Shown one piece after another: positions 42,013 through 53,195 of a DNA stretch of 60,000 nt (position 1 is its first letter; each line of letters starts with the position of its first letter). The stretch covers positions 3,262,580-3,322,579 of the forward strand of contig NC_087063.1 in assembly GCF_963678635.1 (NCBI RefSeq), in the 5' to 3' direction. A model generated the notes under the pieces. That model did not search any database. It saw nothing but the letters and a program-made list of their open reading frames with translations, and was not told where the DNA came from. This DNA is from Symsagittifera roscoffensis (Eukaryota > Xenacoelomorpha > Acoela > Convolutidae). Position numbers and translations under genes: made by a program.

Positions 42013-42376
42013 TGTGGTACCGCAACTGCTACTGCCATTGCAGTAACTATGCAGTCCTCATATATATTGGCCTTGATAGTGCTACTTACATCTGCCACTG
42101 CTATCGCAGTAATCAGATAGTCATCACATATTGACCTTGATAGTGCTATACATATTGTTATCTATAAATTATATAATTCTATTATAAAAACCAAGGTCAA
42201 AGAATACGTGACCTTTTAGAAATCCAAGAGAGTCAATCTCTCAGGCCTGTGGCTAAGAACACAGTCAGTAACAAACTAACAACAGAAAAGAAACGGTTTC
42301 ATTATGGTTAATTAAACTCTTTCGAAACCACTTCAGTTTTCACTATAAAACCTCAGAGGTATTGTTAGTTACCACA
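42013..42376 (+). repeat. E2 3' LTR
   Basis: A 364-bp LTR, TGTGGTA...TACCACA. The first 140 bases contain two diverged copies of a roughly 65-bp module (GCTACTGCCATTGCAGTAA / CCACTGCTATCGCAGTAA, each ending CCTTGATAGTGCTA), probably a U3 enhancer duplication. Confidence 0.95.
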
Positions 42377-44254
42377 GACTCATAAGTCATGGTAGATTAA
42401 ATAAACATAAATTATCATGTTTTGTTTCGATAAATCTTTAAAAAAAAATTTCGTAACTTTGAAGAAAAAAAATGTGAAAAAAAAAACTTAATAAAAATAT
42501 ATTCAAGAGAATGTATCCCGAATTAAGCAAGCTGACACTGATAAGAGTTTTTCTGCAAATTTATTCGAAGAAAAATTATGCGCGATTCTAATTGATTAAA
42601 AATGGATTATTGTGCAACGAAAACAAGTTTCATTTTCTTTAAAAAATAATTCATTATAATCGATTATAATCGGTTATATTCGGATTTTTTTTATTAAAAA
42701 GTAGTATCATAACAATCTAATTTAATCGATTATAATCGATAAGTTTCGAAAATTATTGAGACAGACCACGACAATTCAATATAATCGATTTTTGTCCATT
42801 GAATCGGGTGCGGCGGGTTAGCAAGTCTGAACTTGTCAAGAGATATTAGGGTAATGTTGTTTGGGTAAATTTGTGCTTTGCCTAAATTCTTCTGTTTTTG
42901 AAATTGATGGTTTTGTTGACAAATTGTAAAATAATTGTCCTAATTCATAACTGTCAGTCAATTATGCGTCCGTGTTGTGACCATTGACAATGGGGAGGAA
43001 GTTGTGTTCGGGTGTGTCTAAGATTCTTTTCTCTTTTCCACGCAAAATTACCACAATCACGTAACAAATAGTCATCGGAATGAGTCGGGTGAGTTTTTCA
43101 GCTAGCAGACTAACGTTTTAAAACAGACGAATAACTGACTGACAGATCCTAATTAGGACAGTCGTAATTAAAACCAATTTAGTCGTAATTTGAGCGACAC
43201 TAAAAAAATTCAAAAAAATTTAACATCGTCCAGAAAAAACGGTGTACAATTTTCGAGTTTTGGTCTAATTTCAAGCAAGTGAAGCAAGCGAGCAGGCTTA
43301 TTAAAGAAGGCTAATCCATCTCTTTTTTCATTCAAATAACATGCTTTTAAACGCAACTTTTGAATTCAAAAACTTCAAAATTAAACATTTTCCGCAATTT
43401 CTTTTTGATTTTTTTGTTGTTTTTTTTTATCGGGACATTTTTCGACAAAACTTGTTACACAATTTGCTTATCTTACTATGATTGTCGACTATGCCTAAAG
43501 CTTAGATTTTTGTCAAATTTTTTAATCAAACCATCACTAATTTGAAAAAACATCATGAAAAAATTTTTCAATTCAATTTTTAAAGAATATGGTCGGAACA
43601 CTCTGGGCTACTTGCACAGCAACCGGTTATCCTTATTAAAGAAAAACTTTGGCGTGACTGATTTAAAACTTTTGACGTGACTAAATTAATTTTTTAGAGA
43701 GACTATTTTAGGAGTCTGGCGCGACCAAAATAAAATTCTGGCGCGACCGAGATAAGACCTCGGCGCGACTCAGTTATGACTTTGGAGCGAGGTAGACTAA
43801 GACCAGTGGCACCACTACAGATTTTGATCCAAAAAGTAGGTAGAATTTTAACCGAAAAGTTTTCTTGAGTTAGGTACCTCGCCCCTGATATTAGTCTACG
43901 TAATCATGTACAAAAAAAGACGCTGGTAAAAGAAATTCAGATTGTGTTTTTTTTGAATTATTGAACAAAATAGGAAAATGTCTTTTTACAACATCTTTGC
44001 TTAGCATCTTATGAGCCGTCATTGGTCGTTGCATATTTTCACGAGATGTGAGATTCGTTTCGGATTTCTGGTGTTAAAATTCAAAAAAAACCAAACATCT
44101 ATGGTATTTTGAAACACTTATTTTTTGTTCTGAAGAGGGATGATATGGAAAGTTTGGGTATCATAGAAACAACTTGCTCGACGGATAGGCCAGATTGAAG
44201 CCATTTGACTGAGTTTTTATTCAGGTCGGAAAATTTGAAAATTTAAACGTGTAC
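42377..44254. other. non-coding DNA with an AATCGATT cluster
   Basis: No gene is called. At 42652-42795 the palindromic word AATCGATT and the linked TATAATCG recur five or more times. At 43080 an ATGAGTCGG followed by GTGAGT could be a tiny first exon, but its phase does not match the exon at 45755. Confidence 0.4.
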
Positions 44255-44552
44255 GTTCCGACTTTCGAAGAAAGTGACGAGAGATTTGTGCTCGAGGTAC
44301 TTTTTTTGCCAAGCAAATTTTGCCTTTTCAACAAACCATTTTCAAACTTGCAAATTTGTATACCATCTGAAAGCCGGTGATGTCCTGAGCTAAATTTTTA
44401 TTCTGTGAATCTGTGATATTTTTTGAAAACTGCCAATTTGGCTAACTTGGGACAATTAATGCGCGAGATGTTTTATGCTATTAGAGCGTATGCAGCTATT
44501 TAATCCGCTCATAAAGCGTTCCAATTTGAATTGAAGCTTGATTGCTGTTATT
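44255..44552 (+). repeat. dispersed repeat family B, diverged copy
   Basis: It starts GTTCCGACTTTCGAAGAAAG and has TTTGTGCTCGAGG, CAAATTTGTATACC and a GCGCGAGATGTTTTATGC region. It is the diverged head-to-tail neighbour of the next copy. Confidence 0.55.
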
Positions 44553-44885
44553 GCTCCGACTTTCTTAAAGAAAGTAACGGAATATTTGTGCTCAGGTGGG
44601 GTTTTTTTTTTACTTCAGACAAGATTCGACTTTCTAATTAGCCGTTTTTGACGGATATTTTTTGTATCAATCGAAAGCTATTGTTTTCTTGAGGTTAAAT
44701 TTGATAATATATTTCACCTGTGATCATTTTTCGTAAAGTTAAAAGAGTCTAAAGATTGCCATTTTGGCCATTTTGGACAATTTGGGATAATTTACGCGCG
44801 ATATATTTCGCGCTATTAACGCGAAAGCGAGATTTAATCCGTCTTAGAAATCGTTCCAAATTGTTTCAAGGAAGCTTATATGTCA
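44553..44885 (+). repeat. dispersed repeat family B, copy
   Basis: It starts GCTCCGACTTTCTTAAAGAAAG, has GGAATATTTGTGCTC and TTCAGACAAGATTCGA, and ends GGAAGCTTAT. It is the closest relative of the inverted copy at 27808-28173. Confidence 0.7.
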
Positions 44886-45754
44886 TAATTGATCTGTTAA
44901 AAGAAGCAAACTTTTTTTTTCAATTTTAATTTCTTTTTATTACATTTAACTTTTTCATGTTCTTGGTGCTCCAATGACCTTAAAAAGCAGTCGGAAAATT
45001 CATGGCGTCGCCCTAATACGAGCAGTCTTGTTAATAAGTTAATAGACGCTAAGAAAATAGCTCTTTTTTTAGCATAAGGTGCAGGGATTTGAAAAACCTA
45101 AAAAAATCGTATTTTTTTTTCACTTTTTAAAAGTTTTTCAAATGATGTTTTCAGAAGCTGTTTCAAAGACGCTGAATTAGAGTCGGAAAATTCAAGGCTC
45201 CGTCCTGTTACGGCCGACCGAATGACACTTGTATACATTTTAACTACCATGCAGTAAAAATTTGTTGCTGATCGGCGGTTGAACTAATCACGCTTTCGTC
45301 TTATAAGTCAAGACTTTTCTTGATTAAGTACGAGACACAACTTCAAATAAGATTTTTTTCGATGACTAATTGTTTTAAAAGTTAACCTGAAACTCCTTTC
45401 CAATTTAATCTGTCAAAACAGTGAATCGGGGCTCAAAATGGTTGGTTGAAAAGCAATGTAGATTTGTCTATTTAAAAATATTTTTTGGATACAACTTATT
45501 TTGGATCTATTTAAATACCCCCCCCCACACCCCCCTGAAACGAACTGCCACACCTATAAAGAAATAATTCAATGGTTAAGCATATGTAAATTTTGTCTCT
45601 AGTAACGAATCTTCCCCTTTTGCAAAAGGGGTGGGGAATAGCTAAAGAGATCCCTTGTTTTTTTCCCAGGTTGATCCAATTGGGTCAAGAATATTCAATA
45701 AATAATTCTTTTTTTTTTCAATTTCTATCATTTTTGTTTTCTGTTGTTTCGTAG
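44886..45754. other. probable intron and flank upstream of the host exons
   Basis: AT-rich sequence with a pyrimidine-rich stretch leading into the acceptor at 45754. No exon is identified here. Confidence 0.4.
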
Positions 45755-45875
45755 ATCCACCGATTCGGAGAGCAACTCCCGCAGCAACTCATTTAAGCAG
45801 TCCACCTCTTGTGATTCGTCAACAGGAACAACCAATCAGAGACCAGCTCGGTTCCGCAACAGAGACAGCATCAAG
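45755..45875 (+). CDS. host gene, internal coding exon 1 of 3 seen
   Basis: Acceptor TTGTTTCGTAG and donor ATCAAG|GTAACA bound a 121-base GC-richer exon. It begins with the last base of a split codon and then encodes 40 residues rich in S, T, N and R (STDSESNSRSNSF..., ending RDSIK). It ends in phase 0, matching the next exon. Upstream exons that would supply the first two bases of the split codon were not found. Function is not recognised. Confidence 0.75.
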
Positions 45876-46175
45876 GTAACATCGACCCCCTGCCGACCCA
45901 AAGGTTCCCCCCTTTGTACTATTTGAGATATCCATTTTTGGGCTGACGGAGCCTAAAGTTTTTCTAAAGGCGCTCGCCGAAAAAACGCATTTTTTTTTGG
46001 TCAAAATTCTCCAAAAATGTCTAAAATCGCATTTTTGACCTGTTTTTTCTTGAAATTTTGTTTTTGAAAACAGGTTCTTTTTAGTGATTTGGGAGAGCTC
46101 TGAAAATCAATTTAGTTGACCCTAAAAAAATCGACAGAAGTTTGACAATTTTTCGATAATCCCACTTCCCCTCGA
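45876..46175 (-). mobile_element. hAT-type MITE, copy c, inside a host intron
   Basis: Read on the minus strand, it repeats the body of copies a and b (GTCGG..GGGTCG, GTACAAAG, a GAGATATCC-type stretch, GGCGC, CTCCCAAATC). It begins within about ten bases of the host exon's donor. Its termini are worn. Confidence 0.6.
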
Positions 46176-46360
46176 AAAAATACAAGAAAATTCTTTAATT
46201 TTGTTTTCAAATTTCAACTCACGTTCAAATAACAAAAAAAATTTGAGTCATCTCAAACAATTTGTTGAATTTTTCCAATTTTTTTGGAGAAACTCAAAAT
46301 TTTTTGTTCACTTCTCATTAAAAATTCACCTCTCATTAAAAACACTGATTGGGTTTCAAG

Positions 46361-46601
46361 GTCACCCGCAAGAGGTTCACCGCCTCCGCCCACTGTTCGT
46401 ACGACTCCAACAATGAGTCATCGGCAGGGTCCAACTCCGAGCTCCACTCGCTCTCTCAGTCGGCCGTCGATTCGGCTCTCGCGTCCATTGCGAACGAAGG
46501 GGGAGGGGAAGTCCGAAGAGGCAGCATCGGAATCTCAAAACTGAAGGCTATGTCGGAGGACTCCATGAAAATGTTGCCGGAAATATTCTCGGAAGAATTG
46601 G
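46361..46601 (+). CDS. host gene, internal coding exon 2 of 3 seen
   Basis: Acceptor GGGTTTCAAG and donor TTGG|GTAAAA bound the exon. It starts in phase 0 (VTRKRFTASAHC) and ends with one base of a GAT codon completed by the next exon. It encodes 80 residues: a basic start, a serine/asparagine-rich stretch, then a helical segment (AVDSALASIANEGG) and an acidic end (PEIFSEEL). The composition is strongly GC-biased against the flanking introns. No domain is recognised. Confidence 0.8.
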
Positions 46602-47047
46602 GTAAAAAGTAGCTTTTTTTTCAGAACCGAAAGAAATTTTCTGGATTTCAGAAAATTGTAAGAGAAATTTTCTTGATTCTTTTTTTTCAGAATTGAAAGA
46701 ATTTTTCTTGATTCGCTCCTGAATTAGATCCACGCCTACCGCACTTCATTGAAAAATTACGGTTTCAGATATTTCAGAAGTGATCTTTTTTGCATTTAGC
46801 GTTCTTATACAATTGCACTTTATTTAAAAAAACTGAAAAAAAAAAACGAAAAACAAACAAGAAGAAAAGATGATTAAATTTGTTACAAAATTTGGAAATT
46901 TTATATATTTTTTGCTAACATCACATCAAAAATAAAACGCATATCCGTGTCTGAAATAACATAACACTAATTGGACTGCACAACTATTTAAAAGAGTCGA
47001 TGATGATGTGTGATTGTACAAAAGCTCAAAGAGTTTTCATTTTATAG

Positions 47048-47202
47048 ATCTGAAAGACATCAAACCGTTCGATCCCCGAAAGGAGCCACGGAAGAGTATT
47101 TTGAAGAAGAAATCTGACTTGGCGTCAAAAATGATTTCCTGCGAAAATATACCACAAGAATCAACTCTAAGCGACCAACCAAGTTCGAAGGACGAAGCAT
47201 GA
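47048..47202 (+). CDS. host gene, last coding exon
   Basis: Acceptor TTCATTTTATAG is followed by AT, which completes GAT with the previous exon's last G, so the phases agree. It encodes DLKDIKPFDPRKEPRKSIL and a further polar tail, ending SSKDEA and TGA. RKSILKKK contains a SILK-type sequence, the kind used by some protein phosphatase 1 partners, though it could be chance. AATAAA follows at 47319. Confidence 0.8.
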
Positions 47203-47318
47203 ACAATGCGCTTGATGGTGATATTAGCAACTATGATCTTATAATTTCCAAAAAAAGCTGGCGTCTAATCGTAACTTTTAATTAATTTTGGATTCGTTCA
47301 GCATTTATTTTGTAGCAA

Positions 47319-47324
47319 AATAAA
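47319..47324 (+). terminator. poly(A) signal of the host gene
   Basis: A canonical AATAAA 117 bases after the TGA stop. Confidence 0.6.
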
Positions 47325-48262
47325 TTCATTTTGGATAAATAAGAGTTATATATGTAGTATATAACAAATGTAAAGTTTTGTTACGTTAAACTTTCTGGCG
47401 GCTAAAATCTTCTTTCAATTTCATTTTTTTTTTTGGATATTTTTTCGTTTTGCGCCATTAAACACGAACTCAAAAACTAAAATTAGCAGCAATTTTAAAG
47501 GATATCCGGTATGTGGCTGCTTTTTCTCCGATGTTTTACATTCAGTATGTACAGACGGTTAGATGTCCGTTCACCCAAACTACTCGAATTACCATAAATT
47601 TTGAAATTTAACCTTTTAGGCTGCAACTGGTCTGTAAAAAATGAGAGTTGATTTCAATCCTCCGTGGTTTCCTGAGAACATATTAAGTTTTGCTACGACC
47701 ACAATCGGGTCTTTTTGGTTATACGGCCCAAAACCGATCGTTGCCATAGTTTGACGTTTAGATTAAAATGCTCAAACATGATTGGCTGAAATTAGTTTCA
47801 GCAAAACAGAAATTGGATAATCAACAAGACTGCTTTTATATCGGGGCAAAACCCTGAATGTTCCGACTGTCCCTTATTTCATATCGAGTATAGTTTTTGG
47901 GAAAAGAAAATATTGAAAACCTATAAATTTTGGACAATATCCAAGTGTGAAATGTTGAGTCGTACGAAATCATTACGACCGATTAGCTACCTGTACCCAG
48001 CAAAGGCTGTTTTTCTAGATAGAAATATTCTATAGATTAGCTAGCCAACTTTTTTGTATTTTCTGTATAGAAATGATTAATTTCTTTCTCACATTAAAAT
48101 TAAACTATTTCTGGAAAGAAAGAATCAGAAATCAGTTTACTGCTCGATTGCAAAGAGATAAACAGGTTTCGAGTATACACAATAGCCGTTGCAAAATAAT
48201 GCAAGTTAACACTTGATACAACAAGTGTTGCTTTGCATTATATTGATAAAATTATCCGGTAG

Positions 48263-48328
48263 TAGCAGGTCATGGGCCCCATCGGTTAGCCCATCGACCT
48301 ATGATACTGCGTTCGAGCCCCAGCAGAT
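48263..48328 (+). repeat. tRNA-derived SINE head
   Basis: A box A-like GGCCCCATCGGTTAGCCC (48274 on) and a box B-like GCGTTCGAGCCCC (48309 on) occur at tRNA spacing, followed by a T-rich run. Stem pairing is incomplete, so it is a relic rather than a tRNA gene. Confidence 0.5.
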
Positions 48329-48829
48329 AATTTTTTTTCTCGCTATAAAATTTCAAAGAAAAACGCTACTTCTGATACAATTTAGCTAAGAGGAAGTCGA
48401 TATCTTCAATGAGGTTTATTTTTTTTTGATAAAACTATTATTTGGATCGGTGAAAATTGACTAAAAAACAAAAACTACACTGAGCATAGTTATTCCGTTT
48501 TCTCTAAAAGTCGGAACAATAAAAACAGAAGCTCATAGAAAAATTTGATAATTTTTAACCGTAAAACAAAAAGACCTCCACAAGCTACATGCGTAACAAC
48601 TGTTTGAAGCAGAACATACAGTTTTTTTCCATCCATGAACACTAGAACTGCAAATGAAGTTCGAAATTTGCTTAATATAGTGGAAGAGTAGTTTACATTT
48701 GGGAAAATAAGCAGTGGACATAATCAAATGCCAAGGTGTCAAAACCAGTAGCGCAACCGCTTTTTCCTTTCTCCCCTCAATTCTGGTTGCCAAACTTTTC
48801 CAACTTTTCCAGCCAAACTTGGTTGTAAC

Positions 48830-49150
48830 TTTATGACATCCATTTTTAGCTGAACAGCTTCAAATTTTTCTAAAGGCGCCTTTAGCGCCAACGTGGATAA
48901 TTTTGACTGAGGAGTGCGCGCAGAAAAAACGTAATTTGATTGCGGTGCAGAAAATTGTTTACGCAAAAGGATCCTTATACTATTTTAGAAGAACTCGGAA
49001 GATCAAATTGGTCAACCTAAAAAAAGATCGGCAAAATTTTCAAAGTTTGTTCGAAAAACCGTCCCCCCTGGAAAAATTTCTGCACACTCCACTGTTCAAA
49101 ACAAGTACAAACATAAAATTTTTTGGCGGTAGAAAAATTACTCCTCCCCC
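48830..49150 (-). mobile_element. hAT-type MITE, copy d (diverged)
   Basis: The reverse complement shows the shared body: a GGATGTCA-type start, GGCGCTAAAGGCGCC, TTTTTTCTGCGCG and a GACGGTTTTTCGAA region, with C/G-rich ends. The termini could not be placed exactly. Confidence 0.5.
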
Positions 49151-49599
49151 CGAAATGTAATTTTTTTTCAAAATGGCAATTTGTTAAATTGAAAAACCAT
49201 TTTAGCAAAAAGATCTCACGAAAAAATGTTTTAATGTTTTTTCTTCGAAAAGTTTTTTTAATCGATGATGCCTTAAGCAGTTACTGAACGCTTTTGTTGT
49301 TCTTTGCTAATTTCAATGAAATTTTTGTTTGATTTAAACAACTTGGCGGAAGCTGCTATTTCGCTGAAACCCACCCTGAAGGACCTTCTTATCAACAACC
49401 AAAATAAGGCAGTAGAGGAAATTTAGAAAACCGTATTCATAAAAAATCAGTCCAAAAGAAAAACAAGTCTTAGAGAAGACAGGAGGCCTTGAAAGAAAAA
49501 ACGCTACTGAGCGAGCAATAATTAAGCAAGTAGTTTGAGTTTTGTAAACTGCCGATGCGGCAAAACTGAGAAATTGAGTTGTTCCGGGAGGAACATGAG

Positions 49600-50000
49600 T
49601 GTCATACCTTTACTTACGGGAAGTTCTAACACCGAATCCGAATGAATTTGCCAACAACAATTCGCAAGTGGACTTGATTAAAAACAGCTGTTTTGATAAA
49701 TAAATCGTTTACTGATTTCTGAGCTTTTAGCTCAGACTCTTAGTTCTCTTAATATGCACAAGGTCAAATGACCAACAGAAAGTTACTCATCACAGTGAGA
49801 CTATATAAATAATTGACATTGGTAAAGTTTACCTATCCGTACCGGACGACGTTCCCTCTGGGAAAATCAATTGAGTTTATAAGTCCTTATGGGAGTGGAG
49901 TTTAAAAAATCCCGGTGGGACTGTTTGAATTTTAGATTCATCGACGGACTCTCTCTCTCTCTCTCTCCTCTGAAATTCTATTTTATTGCTCGCTTTTGCA
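49600..50000 (-). repeat. E3 LTR, left copy
   Basis: It runs TGTCATACC...TTTTGCA. A pyrimidine-rich stretch to its right (polypurine tract on the sense strand) marks it as the 3' LTR of the first unit. Confidence 0.75.
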
Positions 50001-50399
50001 TTTTTCTTTGTCATCGTTTTCGTTTTCTAGGTGTTTTTCATGCTCCTTGTTCGATGTATCTTCTTTTGTGATCCCAAGGTCTTCTTTTTCGCGTTTCTTT
50101 TTGACCAGTAGACCTCGTTGTATGTGTCCCTCTTTGGACTGTCCACGGGGGAAAATAAAAACTACCATCTCCGTGGGTTTCTCTGTTTGTTTTGCTTTTA
50201 TCGCCTAGAGAAATTTGACACACGCTTGAAGCTGGAATTACTTGTCAGTAAACCCCATTTCCTGAATCAGGCTTTTGCGACTCGGTTTTGCTTCTGCTTG
50301 CGTCATGTCTTTTGGCGATTCGATACTGAATCGTTTTTTTTCTACTGGGCTTGTTGTTTTTCATCGATTTTACTGATCAGAACAGGTGTCCCGAATACC

Positions 50400-50606
50400 T
50401 TAGCTAGGGTGAATTGGCGGTTCCAGATCAATTTTCTGGTTGGTTCTTTGATTGTTGCTGCTGGAGTCGTCTTCTTTTGGTTTAGCTGTTTTGCTCGATG
50501 ATGACTTTTTTGGGGTTTTTGACGCGTAAGCTATTGCCACACAACATTCCTTGGAGTGTTGTTCGAATGCTGCCCCTAAACCGAATAACGATGCGTCACA
50601 AAACAT
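50400..50606 (-). pseudogene. E3 RNase H remnant
   Basis: The minus-strand frame starts FCDASLFGLGAAFEQ and continues to IAYASKTPK, the start of gypsy RNase H. It then runs into unrelated lysine/serine-rich sequence and stops. Confidence 0.75.
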
Positions 50607-50993
50607 GCGGGGTTCCGAATTTTGGTCAAAATGTTTAATTGTGTTATTTCTGAAACTATTTTTATGATATTGTTGAATGCTACGTTATGTTCCGGTTTCC
50701 AATCAAGTATTTTATTTTTTTTCTGTGTTTTTCATGAGTAGGCAGTTTGGCGGTGATTTGTGCCAAACGAGGAATGTACCGGGTGAGGTGGTGTATTGAA
50801 CCCAAGAAAAAACTTTAGTTGCTTGATTATTTTAGTTCGGCTCAGTTTTCGATAGCCTCCGTTTTCTCAATGAGTGGTTTTGTGTCCTCAGTTTTTATGT
50901 TGTATCCTAACCAATCAAATTGCTTACAAGCTAACTTACATTTGTCACGTGAGATTGCTAGGTTTTCTTCGTCCAGTTTCTGTAAGCCTGTCT

Positions 50994-51188
50994 TTAGTGT
51001 ACCTTGTCTAAATCGAGTGACCCTTTAGTCGCCATTAGGATGTCGTCCAAGTACGCATATAAGTTTATACAGCTCGTTAGGGTCAAACTAATTGCTTTTT
51101 GAAATTTTGCCGGCATATCTGTTAAGTAGTGCCCCGCCCGGCACCCGTGGGTCCCGGTGGCATTGCTCCAGACAGACTGTAATTGCAT
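50994..51188 (-). pseudogene. E3 reverse transcriptase remnant
   Basis: It retains DMPAKFQKAI and YLDDILMATKG, the second half of the RT palm. Upstream and downstream RT are shifted or lost. Confidence 0.78.
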
Positions 51189-51577
51189 TGTTCTCTTGTT
51201 TGTTAACCGAAGCTATTTGTAAGTGTGCGTAGTGTAAGTCGAGTGTTGAAAATAGTCTTTGATTTTTTTTGTGTTTGACTTTACCAACTGTGCGATTTTA
51301 TCCAACAGGAGGACTATACTTGGCATTTGATATTTTTGTTGATAAGTTTGTTGAACTTTTTGGAGTCCAATGCCAATTTTACTGTTTGGCACTTGTTTAC
51401 AGTTATTACTATCAGGCTGATAAACTGCTTATCCGAACATTTTTTCCAGTTTGACAATGTGTTTTGGGTCAACAATCAGTTTGTTTGGTTCTTTATTGAC
51501 CTTTTTTTGTAGGTGAATTGGGATCCGGGGTCTTTTTTGCTGAATTGAGATTGCGTCCTTTATGCATCGTGTTCGCA

Positions 51578-52642
51578 TTACATAGTTATTGATTTTCCGA
51601 TCCTAATACACAACTGTTTGAAGTTAAGTTTTACCCGTTGCTGTACTTCGGAGTTTGATTTTTCGGTTGCCCGCATGCTCAGCATTCGATATTGTTTTCG
51701 TTTTTCTAGTATAAATTTTAATCCGATTTGAGGTAAAAGATTTCGACCTACTATGTTTGCTTTTTCATCATCCACTAAGATGAATTGTGAAGATTGTATA
51801 GTCCATCCACATGGTTCTAGTGCAATCATTAACCTTCCCTTCGTATATACTTGAAAATTGGTGATTTATCTTTTTCTGCAATCTGTGCGCCTTTTTTTTC
51901 ATTTAGAAATGACATCGGGCTTCCCGAGTCTGCAATTACAAATGTTGCCTCCGTGTTTGTTTTAAATTTAGCGATATGTCCATTTAAACAGCCTTCAGTT
52001 AATTCAGCTGAGTATTTTACCTCGCAGGCCTCGCATTTTGCCATTACTGAAATATTGTCCTGTGGGAACGCTTCACAGCCGTTGGTGGACGTAAACTCAG
52101 CGAAAGCTACTGATCGTTCTGTGTCATCCTGTTGGTGCTTTCAGTTTCTTCTTGTTGTTCTTCGTTTCTGTCTTCAATTCTGCAGTGTTTTGTATTCTGC
52201 GCATGACGTTTTGTCGTCCTCGAAAACCGCCGCGACCTCTCTCTGTGTACTGGTCGTTTGCTGAACAACCTCAGCCTCAGGGGTAATGTAACTCACTGGT
52301 TTCATTGTTGTTTTTGGTTCTTGTTCAAATGGATTCATTTTCATGGTTCGGCTGTGTTCAATAATCGTATGCATCTTGCGGACTTCCTGTTGCAGCTAAG
52401 AGCTCCTAGAAATAAAAATAACTGAATCCGTACTTTCGCGTCGACTTATTCCCATGGAAAAGAGTTACACAGCACACCATTCTCTCTTGCCTTCTGTATT
52501 CTCTTTTCTCAGCCAACTCGTTCTTCTTGATTTCGCACATCTCGTTTTTTTGAGCTTCTGTTTCGCCGATGATTTCAGGTTCGTATATGCGTTCTGTTGG
52601 TTCTACCATTGTAGTTTTTGCTCGCATTAGGTTTCTGATCAC
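51578..52642 (-). pseudogene. E3 gag and protease remnants
   Basis: The frame at 52044-51829 contains VIADSGSPMSFLNE, the protease active site (DSGS). It abuts a second frame, 51829-51578, with NIVGRNLLPQIGL, the usual end of a gypsy protease. Frames at 52642-52406 and 52374-52174 are acidic/basic Gag-like pieces without a recognisable zinc knuckle. Confidence 0.65.
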
Positions 52643-52797
52643 TATTCAGTCTTTTGCGATTAACGCCATTTCTAGTATGGCTGCCTATTTGGACCACTCT
52701 AGAGATGGTTTTGCCGACGCTTTTTCTCAGAACGGGTTGATACTAAGAGGATTCTTAGCCTGATGGCCGATAGCCTGATAGCCTGATGGCTGCGCCA

Positions 52798-53195
52798 TAT
52801 CATACCTTTAAGTATGAGAAGTTCTAATCCCGAATCCGAATGGATTGGTAAACAATAATTCTCAAGTAAACTGATTAAAAAAACTGTTTTGCTACATAAA
52901 TCGTTTACTGACTTCTGAGCTTGTAGCTCAAACTCTTAGTTCTTTTATTTTGTACAGGATCAAATGACCAACAGATGTTCGCTCATCACAGTGAGTCTAT
53001 ATAAATCATTAACATTGATAAAGTTTATCAATCCGTACCGGACGACATTCCCTCTGGGAAAATCAATTGAGTTTATAAGTCCTTATGGGACTGGAGTTTA
53101 AAAAATCCCGGTGGGACTGTTTGAATTTTAGAGTCATCGAGGGACTCTCTCTCTCTCTCTCTCTCTGAAATTCTATTTTGTTGCTTGGTTTTGCA
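52798..53195 (-). repeat. E3 LTR, right (shared) copy
   Basis: It matches the left copy with scattered substitutions. On its left is a PBS (52780-52797, sense TGGCGCAGCCATCAGG) and on its right is the 3' internal end of another unit, so it serves both. Confidence 0.75.

Larger units (their letters stand above)
35019..42376 (+). mobile_element. E2: young Ty3/gypsy LTR retrotransposon
   Basis: The order is LTR, PBS, gag-protease-RT, RNase H-integrase, polypurine tract, LTR. The right LTR begins TGTGGTA and ends TTACCACA, a perfect 7-bp terminal inverted repeat. The visible 329 bases of the left LTR differ from it at one base (an A/C change in CTAAGA(C/A)CACAG). No env is present. Two one-base shifts interrupt the coding frame. 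The left flank is in the gap, so target duplication cannot be tested. Confidence 0.95.
47325..49599. other. non-coding DNA with repeat fragments
   Basis: At 47853-47880 there is a single diverged unit of the 57-bp minisatellite (GGGGCAAAACCCTGAATGTT and CCGACTGTC). A tRNA-like SINE lies at 48263-48328 and a MITE copy at about 48830-49150. No gene is seen. Confidence 0.6.

Noticed and set aside
43080-43094. ATGAGTCGG followed by GTGAGT as first exon of the 45.7-47.2 kb gene
   Set aside because: It ends in phase 0, while the exon at 45755 needs two bases of a split codon from its predecessor, so they cannot be joined directly.
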